Both the position numbers and the translations under genes were made by a program. A stretch of 11,321 nt of DNA, from contig JAKPGH010000209.1 of assembly GCA_029550985.1 (NCBI GenBank), forward strand, positions 1 through 11,321, in the 5' to 3' direction. Each line of letters starts with the position of its first letter. Within the stretch, counting starts at the first letter, position 1. This document shows, piece after piece, positions 5,333 through 11,321 of this stretch. Below the pieces are notes generated by a model, which ran no database searches, had not been told where the DNA came from, and was given only the letters and a program-made list of their open reading frames with translations. The stretch is from Bacillota bacterium. Lineage in GTDB: Bacteria > Bacillota > Clostridia > Oscillospirales > Ruminococcaceae.

Positions 5333-7209
5333 GTGGAGAAGAGCGCTGGATTAAGCCGGTGGTTCGATTCTTATACATCGTCACATCACTGGTGTTTCTC
5401 TACATGGCCGCATTCGGAACCTTTTCCGATATGATTCAGCGTGCCCTGCTTGTCACATTGCTTTGTCCCACCATCTTTCTCACCAACAAGCTGAAGTTTG
5501 GCAAATATTCCTCCCTTTGGACCCGGATATTGGATTATGGGTTGGCGGCGGCTTTTGCTGCATCGGGCATCTACATTATGGTGGTGTGGAAGGACCGCAT
5601 CCTCAAGGTGGGTGGCACTCCCCGCATGGACATCATTATGGGAACCATCATGATTCTCTGTGTGCTGGAGGCCACTCGCCGCACCAGCGGCAAGTTTTTG
5701 AGTATAACGGCTGTGGTGTTTATTCTGTATGCCATGCTTGGTCCGTACATGCCAGGCTTTTTGTCCCATAAGGGAGAATCCTGGAAACGTATCGTCACGT
5801 TTCTGTATGTTTCCACCGAAGGTATCTTTGGCACCCCCATGGGTATTGCCGCAAGCTACATTATTTTGTTTGTCATCTTCGGCGCCTTTTTGGAAGCCTT
5901 TGGTACCGGTCAGTGGTTTGTGGATATCTCCTACGCCATTACCGGGCGCTATCGCGGCGGTCCCGCCAAAACCGCCGTGGTTGCCAGCGGCCTGATGGGA
6001 ATGATCTCCGGTTCTTCTGCCGCCAACGTGGTGACTACCGGTTCCTTCACCATCCCTTTGATGAAGAAAACCGGTTATAAGGACTACGTTGCAGGCGCGG
6101 TAGAGGCGGTTGCCTCCACCGGAGGAATGTTTACTCCCCCGATTATGGGAGCGGGCGCCTTTATCATGGCAGAATACATTGGTGTGCCCTACAGCAAAAT
6201 TGCGGTGGCCGCCATTTTGCCGGCGCTTTTGTACTATGTTTCTCTTCTTTTGTCGGTGGATGCCATCGCCATTAAAACCGGACTGAAAGGGTTGGATAAG
6301 AGCGAACTTCCCTCCGTCGGGGGAGTCATGAAGGAGCGGGGCATCTTTATGATCCCCATCCTGTGCCTTTTGGTACTGATTGGCGTGGGCTTTAGCGCCA
6401 TCAAAGCGGCTTTCTACTCTATTTTAGCCATTGTAGTGGTGGCATGCTTTAAGAAGGAAACTCGCCCCAATTTCCAAAATCTCACCGAGGCGTTGGCTTC
6501 CGGTTCCAGTTCGGTTTTGTCCATTATTGCGACCTGTGCCGTAGCCGGAATCATTGTGGGCGTTCTCTCCATGACCGGACTGGGAGCCAAATTGTCCTAT
6601 ACCATGATTCAAGTGGCCGGCGGAAACGTCTATATCGGCGCTGTGATCGCAGCCATCATCACCATTATCTTGGGCTGCGGTATGCCGCCTACCGCTGTTT
6701 ACATCATTTTGGCAGCTGTTTTGGCTCCGCCGCTGATTGAAATGGGAATTCTTCCCATTGCAGCTCATATGTTTATTTTTATTTTCAGCTGCATTGGAGC
6801 CATCACTCCGCCTGTTGCCATCACCGCGTACACAGCGGCGGCTCTTGCCGAAGCCGACCCCAACAAAACCGGATTTATGGCTTTCCGTTTGGGCATCGTT
6901 GCTTTCATTGTCCCCTTTATTTTCCTGACTTCCCCGGCCCTGATCATGGTGGGAGGGACAGGCGAAATCATTCTGGCCAGCATCACCGCCACCATTGGCG
7001 TGTTGTGCCTAGTGGCTGCCTTTGAAGGTTATCTGTTCCATTGGCAATTTGCAGTGCCTGCACGGATTTGCCTGGGCGTGGCTGCTTTGCTGACCATTAT
7101 TCCCGGCATTGTGACGGATTCCATCGGCATTGCGTTGATTGCCATTGCGTTTGCGCTCACGCGGCTCAGCAAAGCCAAAAAACCTCAAAAGAGCGCCACC
7201 GGCGTTTAA
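5329..7209 (+). CDS. TRAP transporter fused permease (DctQM-type, TAXI-associated)
   Basis: 626 residues, strongly hydrophobic along nearly the whole length. An N-terminal four-helix DctQ-like part (about 10-145) is followed by a DctM-type transport domain with signature segments SGSSAANV (228-235), TGGMFTPPIMG (264-274), GCGMPPTAVY (449-458) and AITPPVAITAY (491-501). These are the paired re-entrant-loop motifs of the 4TM/12TM fusion family. Two or three further helices occupy 550-612, and the tail is basic (SKAKKPQK). The start ATG shares bases with the stop of the binding-protein gene and has no strong ribosome binding site of its own, consistent with coupled translation. Family members are secondary transporters driven by an ion gradient, importing the ligand delivered by the TAXI protein. 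This is the last gene of the operon. Confidence 0.96.
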   Translation: MSGEERWIKPVVRFLYIVTSLVFLYMAAFGTFSDMIQRALLVTLLCPTIFLTNKLKFGKYSSLWTRILDYGLAAAFAASGIYIMVVWKDRILKVGGTPRMDIIMGTIMILCVLEATRRTSGKFLSITAVVFILYAMLGPYMPGFLSHKGESWKRIVTFLYVSTEGIFGTPMGIAASYIILFVIFGAFLEAFGTGQWFVDISYAITGRYRGGPAKTAVVASGLMGMISGSSAANVVTTGSFTIPLMKKTGYKDYVAGAVEAVASTGGMFTPPIMGAGAFIMAEYIGVPYSKIAVAAILPALLYYVSLLLSVDAIAIKTGLKGLDKSELPSVGGVMKERGIFMIPILCLLVLIGVGFSAIKAAFYSILAIVVVACFKKETRPNFQNLTEALASGSSSVLSIIATCAVAGIIVGVLSMTGLGAKLSYTMIQVAGGNVYIGAVIAAIITIILGCGMPPTAVYIILAAVLAPPLIEMGILPIAAHMFIFIFSCIGAITPPVAITAYTAAALAEADPNKTGFMAFRLGIVAFIVPFIFLTSPALIMVGGTGEIILASITATIGVLCLVAAFEGYLFHWQFAVPARICLGVAALLTIIPGIVTDSIGIALIAIAFALTRLSKAKKPQKSATGV

Positions 7210-7237
7210 TGCTATCTCCCTTCAATGTAGTATAACG

Positions 7238-7288
7238 CAAAGCAGCTTCCTGTGTTGTCACGCACCGCAGGGAGCTGCTTTGTTTCTA
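7238..7288 (+). terminator. Terminator of the lyase-TRAP operon
   Basis: A 15-base arm (7238-7252, CAAAGCAGCTTCCTG) pairs with 7268-7282 with one T-G wobble around a 15-base loop. A moderately T-rich tail, TGTTTCTAT, follows. It begins 28 bases after the permease stop and ends the operon. Confidence 0.8.
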
Positions 7289-7391
7289 TATGGATGCAGG
7301 TTGCCTCACCCATGCAAAATATTCGCTCTTCCAAAAGACCAACTGAAATTTGCAACTTCCTGCGGTAGATTTGCAGTTTGAGGATGCCGAA

Positions 7392-7469
7392 CCGTCAATC
7401 GACGGCCCCCACGCTTTCACCAACGGCTGCGGGCGGTCATATATTGGGTTTGGAAACTGTACGGTTTCC
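7392..7469. promoter_or_regulatory. Inverted repeats upstream of the Tyr/Asp-rich protein gene
   Basis: Two elements lie in the gap before 7499. One is CCGTC-AATC-GACGG at 7392-7405. The other is GGAAAC (7452-7457) with GTTTCC (7464-7469) around TGTACG, about 30 bases before the start codon. The second could be an operator or part of a leader hairpin. I could not identify a convincing promoter in this gap. Confidence 0.3.
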
Positions 7470-7498
7470 GAATCATCATACGATAAGGTGAAAGAGAA

Positions 7499-7951
7499 AT
7501 GAGTTACGGTTACGAGTACGAGAGAAACTATTCGTGCGGCGACTACGACAAGCGTAATGACTATTACGACTACGACCAACACGGCGAGTGGGATGGTGAT
7601 TACGACTACGAGTACGACGACGAATACGGTTACGAGGAGTACGACAACGGCGACTACGACAACGGGGATTACGACGAGCAAGAATATCGGGACTACGGCA
7701 AGAAAAAGGACTATGGCAAGAAAAAGGACTATGGCAAGCAGGACAATCGGGGGGACTATGACAAGTTCAAGCACTGCGAGCCCGACTTCAAGAAATGCGA
7801 AAAAGACCGCAAAGATTACCTTGGCAAGAAAGTGACCCAGTGCAAGTACTTCCGTACCTGCGAGTGCAAATTCATTGAACCGGAGAAGAAGAAAAAGCCT
7901 GTTCACAAAGGCCCTCAGAAATGCCCGAAATGTGGAAAATTCCACGACTAG
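7499..7951 (+). CDS. Tyr/Asp-rich, Lys/Cys-rich low-complexity protein, possibly spore coat CotC-like
   Basis: 150 residues, no recognised domain. The start ATG follows AAGGTGAAAGAG. Residues 1-66 contain 18 Tyr and 16 Asp but only one Lys, written as YD/DY pairs and two NGDYD repeats. Residues 65-80 are a DYGKKK repeat. Residues 67-150 are basic, with 25 Lys and seven of the eight Cys, including CECK (121-124) and a terminal CPKCGKFHD (142-150) that looks like half of a zinc ribbon. The 15- and 18-base DNA repeats under NGDYD and DYGKKK suggest growth by slippage. Composition recalls B. subtilis CotC/CotU, outer spore coat proteins rich in Tyr, Lys and Asp that become cross-linked, but there is no demonstrable homology. 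A metal-binding or mineral-binding role is an alternative. The opposite strand has a long Val-rich frame that I regard as its shadow. Confidence 0.72.
   Translation: MSYGYEYERNYSCGDYDKRNDYYDYDQHGEWDGDYDYEYDDEYGYEEYDNGDYDNGDYDEQEYRDYGKKKDYGKKKDYGKQDNRGDYDKFKHCEPDFKKCEKDRKDYLGKKVTQCKYFRTCECKFIEPEKKKKPVHKGPQKCPKCGKFHD
7643..7738 (+). repeat. Short tandem coding repeats (15-base and 18-base units)
   Basis: Two 15-base units (7643-7657 and 7658-7672) encode DNGDY twice. Two 18-base units plus a partial third (7691-7708, 7709-7726, 7727-7738) encode DYGKKK. The 18-base units are nearly identical in DNA, which points to recent duplication. Copy number could differ between strains. Confidence 0.8.
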
Positions 7952-7971
7952 CGGATTTCTGACTTCTCCGT

Positions 7972-7992
7972 GCCGTCTGGTCTCCAGACGGC
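7972..7992. other. GC-rich hairpin after the Tyr/Asp-rich protein gene
   Basis: GCCGTCTGG (7972-7980) pairs perfectly with CCAGACGGC (7984-7992) around a TCT loop, 20 bases after the stop codon. No T run follows, so it is more likely an mRNA 3' stabiliser or half of a composite terminator than a terminator by itself. Confidence 0.45.
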
Positions 7993-8051
7993 CTACATAC
8001 CGTAACTCTGCTCCTGCGCTCATGTTCACGAGCTGGAATTCCCTGCAACAT

Positions 8052-8098
8052 AACCCCGTATCCATGCGTCTGCGTGGATGTGGGGTTTATCCGTTTTG
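8052..8098 (+). terminator. Rho-independent terminator before the SDR gene
   Basis: A 16-base arm (8052-8067, AACCCCGTATCCATGC) pairs with 8072-8087, with G-U wobbles, closing a GTCT loop. TTTAT and then CCGTTTT follow. It separates the Tyr/Asp-rich protein gene from the dehydrogenase gene. Confidence 0.7.
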
Positions 8099-8165
8099 TC
8101 GGCTTCATAAATCGCCCTCTTTTTGCGAATCCTAATCATATATCAAAAAGCGAAGGAGTAGAAAT

Positions 8166-9026
8166 ATGCAGCCACAACCCAAAGATACATTCCCGCCACA
8201 GCATCAAAACCGGCAGCCGGGACGGGAAGCGGAAATGAATCCCCAACCGCAGTATGACAACCCGGCTTACAAAGCCGCCGGCAAGCTGGCCGGCAAACGG
8301 GCCCTAATTACGGGGGGAGACAGCGGCATCGGCCGCGCTGTCGCGGTGGCCTTCGCCAAGGAGGGTGCCGACGTGGCCATCGTCCATCTGCGGGAGAACA
8401 GCGACGCCAGGCAAACCCAAGACGCTGTGACTGCTCTGGGACGGAAATGTGTCGTCATTGCCGCCGACCTGCGCCAGGAGGAGGCGGCTGTGGACGCTGT
8501 TAACCAAGCCTGCAACGGACTGGGGGGCCTGGACATTCTGGTCAACAATGCGGCGGTGCAGTATCCTCAGAACAGCATCTTGGATATCACCAGGGAGCAG
8601 TTGCTCTGTACCTTTGAAAGCAACTTCTTTTCCTATTTCTACGTGACCAAGGCGGCGCTGCCCAAACTCCAATCGGGAGCCGCCATCATCAACACCGCTT
8701 CGGTCACCGCGTTTGAGGGAAACCCCACCCTGATTGACTACTCCGCCAGCAAGGGGGCCATTGTGGCCTTTACCCGCTCCATGGCTCTCTCTCTGGTAGC
8801 CCAGGGAATTCGAGTGAACGCGGTGGCGCCCGGCCCCGTTTGGACGCCGCTGATTGTGTCCAGCTTCTTGCCGGAAAAGGTACAGACCTTTGGCTCCACC
8901 ACCCCCATGCAGCGTGCTGCTCAGCCATATGAATTGGCACCCATCTATGTCTATCTAGCCTGCGAGGATTCCTCCAATGTCAGCGGGCAGATGTTTCACG
9001 TCAACGGCGGCACCATCATTAACTGA
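8166..9026 (+). CDS. Short-chain dehydrogenase/reductase, YhdF/GSP39 type
   Basis: 286 residues. The ATG at 8166 follows AAGGAG (8153-8158) with 7-base spacing. Residues 1-40 are a Pro/Gln-rich extension (FPPQHQNRQPG, then MNPQPQYDNP), a typical mark of the bacterial YhdF/general-stress-protein-39 subgroup and absent from most SDRs. The Rossmann dinucleotide loop is TGGDSGIGR (49-57), the NNAA motif is at 127-130, and the catalytic set is Asn153, Ser179, Tyr192 and Lys196 (YSASK). The PG motif after the active site is APGPVWTPL. The family catalyses NAD(P)-dependent oxidation or reduction of alcohols or sugars; the substrate is unknown. In Bacillus, relatives belong to the general stress response or are associated with sporulation, so a stress role is a reasonable inference. 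It appears monocistronic, with terminators on both sides. Confidence 0.95.
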   Translation: MQPQPKDTFPPQHQNRQPGREAEMNPQPQYDNPAYKAAGKLAGKRALITGGDSGIGRAVAVAFAKEGADVAIVHLRENSDARQTQDAVTALGRKCVVIAADLRQEEAAVDAVNQACNGLGGLDILVNNAAVQYPQNSILDITREQLLCTFESNFFSYFYVTKAALPKLQSGAAIINTASVTAFEGNPTLIDYSASKGAIVAFTRSMALSLVAQGIRVNAVAPGPVWTPLIVSSFLPEKVQTFGSTTPMQRAAQPYELAPIYVYLACEDSSNVSGQMFHVNGGTIIN

Positions 9027-9036
9027 AAACTATCAG

Positions 9037-9078
9037 AAAGGTGCAAAGGACAAGTCTCCTCTGCACCTTTTTCCTTAT
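9037..9078 (+). terminator. Rho-independent terminator of the SDR gene
   Basis: AAAGGTGCA (9037-9045) pairs with TGCACCTTT (9062-9070), continued inward by AGGA with TCCT after one mismatch and closed by a six-base loop. TT-CC-TTATTTT follows. It starts 10 bases after the SDR stop codon. Confidence 0.85.
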
Positions 9079-9121
9079 TTTGTATAAATTATAGTATCCA
9101 ACAATGGAAGGTGGTTTTGAT

Positions 9122-10102
9122 ATGAGACGTTGTGTTCCGCTGGAAAAGCAGGCCGAGGAAGTTTGCAACCAGGCTGCGATTCCGCCGCTGATTTTCCAGT
9201 TGCCTCCGGAGGAGGGGCGGGAGAGGCTGAACAAAGCCCAGGATTCTCCCGTGTTCAAATACCCGGCCTCCATTTACAAATTGGAAGTGGACACCGGCGA
9301 TTACGGAACGGTGCCGCTTTACTGCATTTGGCCCCAACCCGTCAGGGGAATTCCAAACGTCATTTTTTACATACATGGCGCCGGCTGGGTTTTTGGAAAC
9401 CTGCACACCCACGACAAACTGGTTCGGGAATTGGCGGCCCGCACCAATTCCGTGGTCTTCTTTCCGGAGTACAGCCTCTCGCCGGAAGCAAAGTATCCTA
9501 CGGCCATTGAGCAGTGTTACTACATACTGCAGTTAATTCCCGAAATTGCCGAAGGCATGAACTGGCAACTGAACCTTGATACCCTGACGGTAGCGGGGGA
9601 CAGCGTAGGAGGCAACATGGCCACGGTGATGACCATCCTTTCCAAATACCGAAAGGGCATCAAGATACACAAGCAGCTGCTGTATTACCCGGTCACCAAT
9701 GCCGATTTCAATACCGGCTCTTACCGGGAATTTGCCTGCAATTATTACCTTTACCGCGCCGGGATGATGTGGTTTTGGAATCAATACACCACCTGTGAGA
9801 AAGAGCGCCGCGAAATTACCGCGTCCCCATTGCGCGCCTCGTTGGAGGAGTTGAAAGGTTTGCCCGACGCCATGATTTTAAACGGGGAAGCCGACGTCCT
9901 TCGGGACGAGGGGGAGGCCTATGCCAGAAAGCTCCGAGCCGCAGGGGTGGAGGTTACCGCCATGCGCTTTCAGGCCATCATCCACGACTTTGTGATGTTA
10001 AACGCCCTCGATACCACCCAAGCCTGCCGCGCCGCCATGAACGCATCCACCGAGTGGATCAACCAAAAAAATGCGCAGTGCAGGGCATCGTCACTAAAAT
10101 AG
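9122..10102 (+). CDS. Alpha/beta hydrolase, HSL-type esterase/lipase
   Basis: 326 residues from ATG 9122, preceded by GGAAGGTGG (9106-9114) at 7-base spacing; an earlier in-frame ATG at 9104 lies before that site and is less likely. The oxyanion-hole motif is HGAGW (85-89), a variant of the usual HGGGW. The nucleophile is Ser161 in GDSVGGN, the acid is Asp258 in GEADVLRDEGEAY, and the base is His288 in IHDFVM. The length matches the hormone-sensitive-lipase (family IV, Aes-like) group, with an N-terminal cap region over residues 1-60. There is no signal peptide, so it is cytoplasmic. Known family role: hydrolysis of short acyl or acetyl esters. A possible -10 box TATAGT lies at 9090-9095 but its -35 box is poor. 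The gene stands alone between terminators. Confidence 0.93.
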   Translation: MRRCVPLEKQAEEVCNQAAIPPLIFQLPPEEGRERLNKAQDSPVFKYPASIYKLEVDTGDYGTVPLYCIWPQPVRGIPNVIFYIHGAGWVFGNLHTHDKLVRELAARTNSVVFFPEYSLSPEAKYPTAIEQCYYILQLIPEIAEGMNWQLNLDTLTVAGDSVGGNMATVMTILSKYRKGIKIHKQLLYYPVTNADFNTGSYREFACNYYLYRAGMMWFWNQYTTCEKERREITASPLRASLEELKGLPDAMILNGEADVLRDEGEAYARKLRAAGVEVTAMRFQAIIHDFVMLNALDTTQACRAAMNASTEWINQKNAQCRASSLK

Positions 10103-10107
10103 AAGAT

Positions 10108-10145
10108 AGGGACAAAGGTCTGCAAAACTTTTGTCCCTTATTTGC
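10108..10145. terminator. Terminator of the esterase gene, possibly bidirectional
   Basis: AGGGACAAA (10108-10116) pairs with TTTGTCCCT (10130-10138). On the plus strand TATTTG follows; on the minus strand ATCTTCTATTTTAG follows. It may therefore also stop transcripts arriving from the convergent minus-strand gene. Confidence 0.7.
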
Positions 10146-10169
10146 TGTGCTGAACTTTCTCAACTGTTA

Positions 10170-10310
10170 TGGTCGCAGGGTTTGCCGCCCTGTGCTGTTA
10201 GCTAATCGGTATCCCCTGACAAGGTACGCCTTGCCACTGTGTTGGGTAGCCATCTCACCCTACTTAGACGAAAACCTCCCTGGTCAAGCCCGGCCCCAAA
10301 AATTCATGTT
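10170..10310. ncRNA. Candidate structured RNA element in the convergent intergenic region
   Basis: Several hairpins cluster here: CAGGG with CCCTG (10176-10193) around a seven-base loop, CAAGG-TACG-CCTTG (10219-10232), and a GTAG/CTAC helix (about 10256-10273). There is no credible protein. Two helices gain G-U pairs if read on the plus strand and one gains a G-U pair if read on the minus strand, so direction is unresolved. No strong promoter is visible (only a weak TTGCTG/TGTTAT pair at 10142-10170). I could not match it to tRNA, tmRNA, RNase P, SRP RNA, 6S RNA or a known riboswitch. It may equally be a repeat element or a 3' UTR. Confidence 0.25.
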
Positions 10311-10344
10311 GTGTGATGCTCCTCAATGGGAAAGATATGGAGGA

Positions 10345-11321
10345 TTAATTGCTTTGACTTGAACTGCGGTGCAGCAGGTTATCCACAGCGTCTTTCAACT
10401 GGTGCATGGCCTTTTCCAGCGTGCCGATGGGACAGGCGACGTTGAGCCGCATATATCCTTCTCCGCCCTTACCGAAAGTTACCCCGCGGTTGAGCCCCAG
10501 CTTTGCTTTATTAACCATAAAGTCGGCCAGTCCCTGGTCGTTCAGGCCCAGACCTTTACAGTTGAGCCACATCAAATAGGTGCACTCGGGAAGCCGCACG
10601 GCAATTTCGGGTATGTGCTCCTGCAAAAAGCTCTGCACATATACCATGTTCTGTTCAAAGTGCCGCAGCACCTGCTCCAACCACTCTTCCCCATCGTTGA
10701 AGGCGGCTTCCACAGCCACGAGACTAAAACAGTTGTTGCTGCTCAAATCCAGGCGGGACCAGAATTTATCGAATTGTTTCTTGGCTTTTGGACTGGGAAA
10801 CACCACAAAGGCCGCCTGCAGGCCGGCTAAGTTAAAGGTCTTGGAGGCGGAGAGGCAGGTGAAGGTAATGGCCGCAAACTCATCGCTGATGGATGCAAAT
10901 GGAATGTGCTTGTTGCCAAATAGAATAATATCGGAATGGATTTCGTCGGAAATAACCTTGACGCCGTACCGCAGGCAAAGTTCACCGATTTTCTGGAGCT
11001 CCTCCAAATTCCAAACCCGGCCTACAGGGTTGTGAGGGTTGCAGAGAATGAGCAGGGGAGGCCTTTTTTCTCTCAAAATTTGTTCGAAGGCGTCTAAGTC
11101 GACGGTGTAGTAGCCGTCCCGTTCGATGAGCTGGCAGGTGGCGGGTATTCGGTCCCGGTTTTCCACCACATGGAAGAACTGCGGGTAAACCGGCGTAAAA
11201 AACGCAATGGAATCTCCCGGATTGCTGAATTCCTGCACGATGCCGGCGAGAGCGGGCACCACTCCCGGAGCATAGCTGACTAGGCCGGGGTCAATTTGCC
11301 AGCCGTTGCGTTTTTCCTGCC
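10345..11321 (-). CDS. MalY/PatB-type PLP-dependent C-S lyase/aminotransferase, N-terminus outside window
   Basis: 324 residues are visible, and the frame continues off the right edge, so about 60-70 N-terminal residues are missing; the internal GTG at 11262 is not the true start. Fold-type I motifs appear in order: YAPGVVPAL near the edge, TPVYPQFF, the NPHNPVGRVW turn, SDEIHSD with the Asp that contacts the pyridine nitrogen, and SASKTFNLAGLQ with the PLP-binding Lys. Near the C-terminus, FGKGGEGYMRLNVACP carries the Arg that binds the substrate carboxylate. This set is characteristic of the MalY/PatB branch of class I/II aminotransferases, which mostly act as cystathionine beta-lyases or cysteine desulfhydrases (releasing pyruvate, ammonia and a thiol). 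A plain aminotransferase role cannot be excluded. It is convergent to the esterase gene. Confidence 0.93.
   Translation of the reverse strand, partial: QEKRNGWQIDPGLVSYAPGVVPALAGIVQEFSNPGDSIAFFTPVYPQFFHVVENRDRIPATCQLIERDGYYTVDLDAFEQILREKRPPLLILCNPHNPVGRVWNLEELQKIGELCLRYGVKVISDEIHSDIILFGNKHIPFASISDEFAAITFTCLSASKTFNLAGLQAAFVVFPSPKAKKQFDKFWSRLDLSSNNCFSLVAVEAAFNDGEEWLEQVLRHFEQNMVYVQSFLQEHIPEIAVRLPECTYLMWLNCKGLGLNDQGLADFMVNKAKLGLNRGVTFGKGGEGYMRLNVACPIGTLEKAMHQLKDAVDNLLHRSSSQSN

Noticed and set aside
1380..7290. Genomic island integrated at the tRNA-Tyr gene and carrying the TRAP cassette
   Set aside because: There is no integrase and no second copy of the tRNA 3' end in the window, and the tRNA has its own intact terminator directly after it.
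7461..7485. Sigma-K-like promoter (AC, 14-base gap, CATACGATA) before the Tyr/Asp-rich gene, which would support a spore coat role
   Set aside because: Transcription would start near 7491, after the AAGGTG ribosome binding site at 7485-7490 and only a few bases before the ATG, so the match is probably chance.
7286..8065. Long Val/Ile-rich open frame on the minus strand opposite the Tyr/Asp-rich gene
   Set aside because: It is the complement of GAY/TAY-rich codons, so its hydrophobic runs are automatic. The plus-strand frame has a ribosome binding site, patterned repeats and ordered Cys motifs.
10054..10362. 102-codon open frame overlapping the esterase 3' end and the convergent gap
   Set aside because: It lacks a clear ribosome binding site, runs through the terminator and hairpins, overlaps two real genes and has no protein-like motif.

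Overview
The window (about 11.3 kb, moderate GC, no CRISPR array, no transposase or integrase) looks like chromosomal DNA of a low-to-mid GC Firmicute of class Clostridia, probably an Oscillospiraceae-type gut bacterium. The clues are strong AAGGAG-type ribosome binding sites, TTGACA/TATAAT-type promoters, U-tract terminators, a LacI-type regulator with a CcpA-like head, a TAXI-type TRAP transporter, a LuxR/MalT-like regulator of clostridial style and a possible spore-coat-like Tyr/Asp/Lys-rich protein. The species assignment is inference.

Layout. (1) 1-1262: the 3' part of a large LuxR-family regulator, entering from the left edge, with a one-base frameshift in a G-run just before its HTH domain. 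(2) 1305-1522: a self-contained tRNA-Tyr(GUA) gene with promoter and terminator. (3) 1710-7290: a catabolic-looking cassette made of a LacI-family repressor, a DapA/NAL-family lyase, a TAXI-type TRAP substrate-binding lipoprotein and a fused TRAP permease, closed by a terminator. (4) 7499-7951: an unusual acidic/basic low-complexity protein. (5) 8166-9026: a short-chain dehydrogenase of the YhdF/GSP39 type. (6) 9122-10102: an HSL-type alpha/beta hydrolase. (7) 10103-10344: a convergent intergenic region with several hairpins. (8) 10345-11321, minus strand: most of a MalY/PatB-type PLP enzyme whose start lies outside the window.

How it works together. The central cassette is the most coherent system. 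The LacI-family gene and the lyase gene each have a strong sigma-A-type promoter, and each promoter is followed at about +2 to +5 by a copy of the same 14-bp motif (TACAATCGATTGCA, TACAAACGATTGCA and an inverted near-copy). This predicts that the repressor controls itself and the lyase-transporter operon and is released by an unknown inducer. The periplasm-facing lipoprotein would capture an organic acid, the fused DctQM permease would import it, and the Schiff-base lyase would cleave or dehydrate it, probably yielding pyruvate or another 2-oxo acid. The substrate cannot be read from the sequence. The lyase lacks the Arg that lysine-biosynthetic DapA uses to bind aspartate semialdehyde, so a catabolic role is favoured.

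The remaining genes appear to be separate transcription units divided by hairpin terminators.
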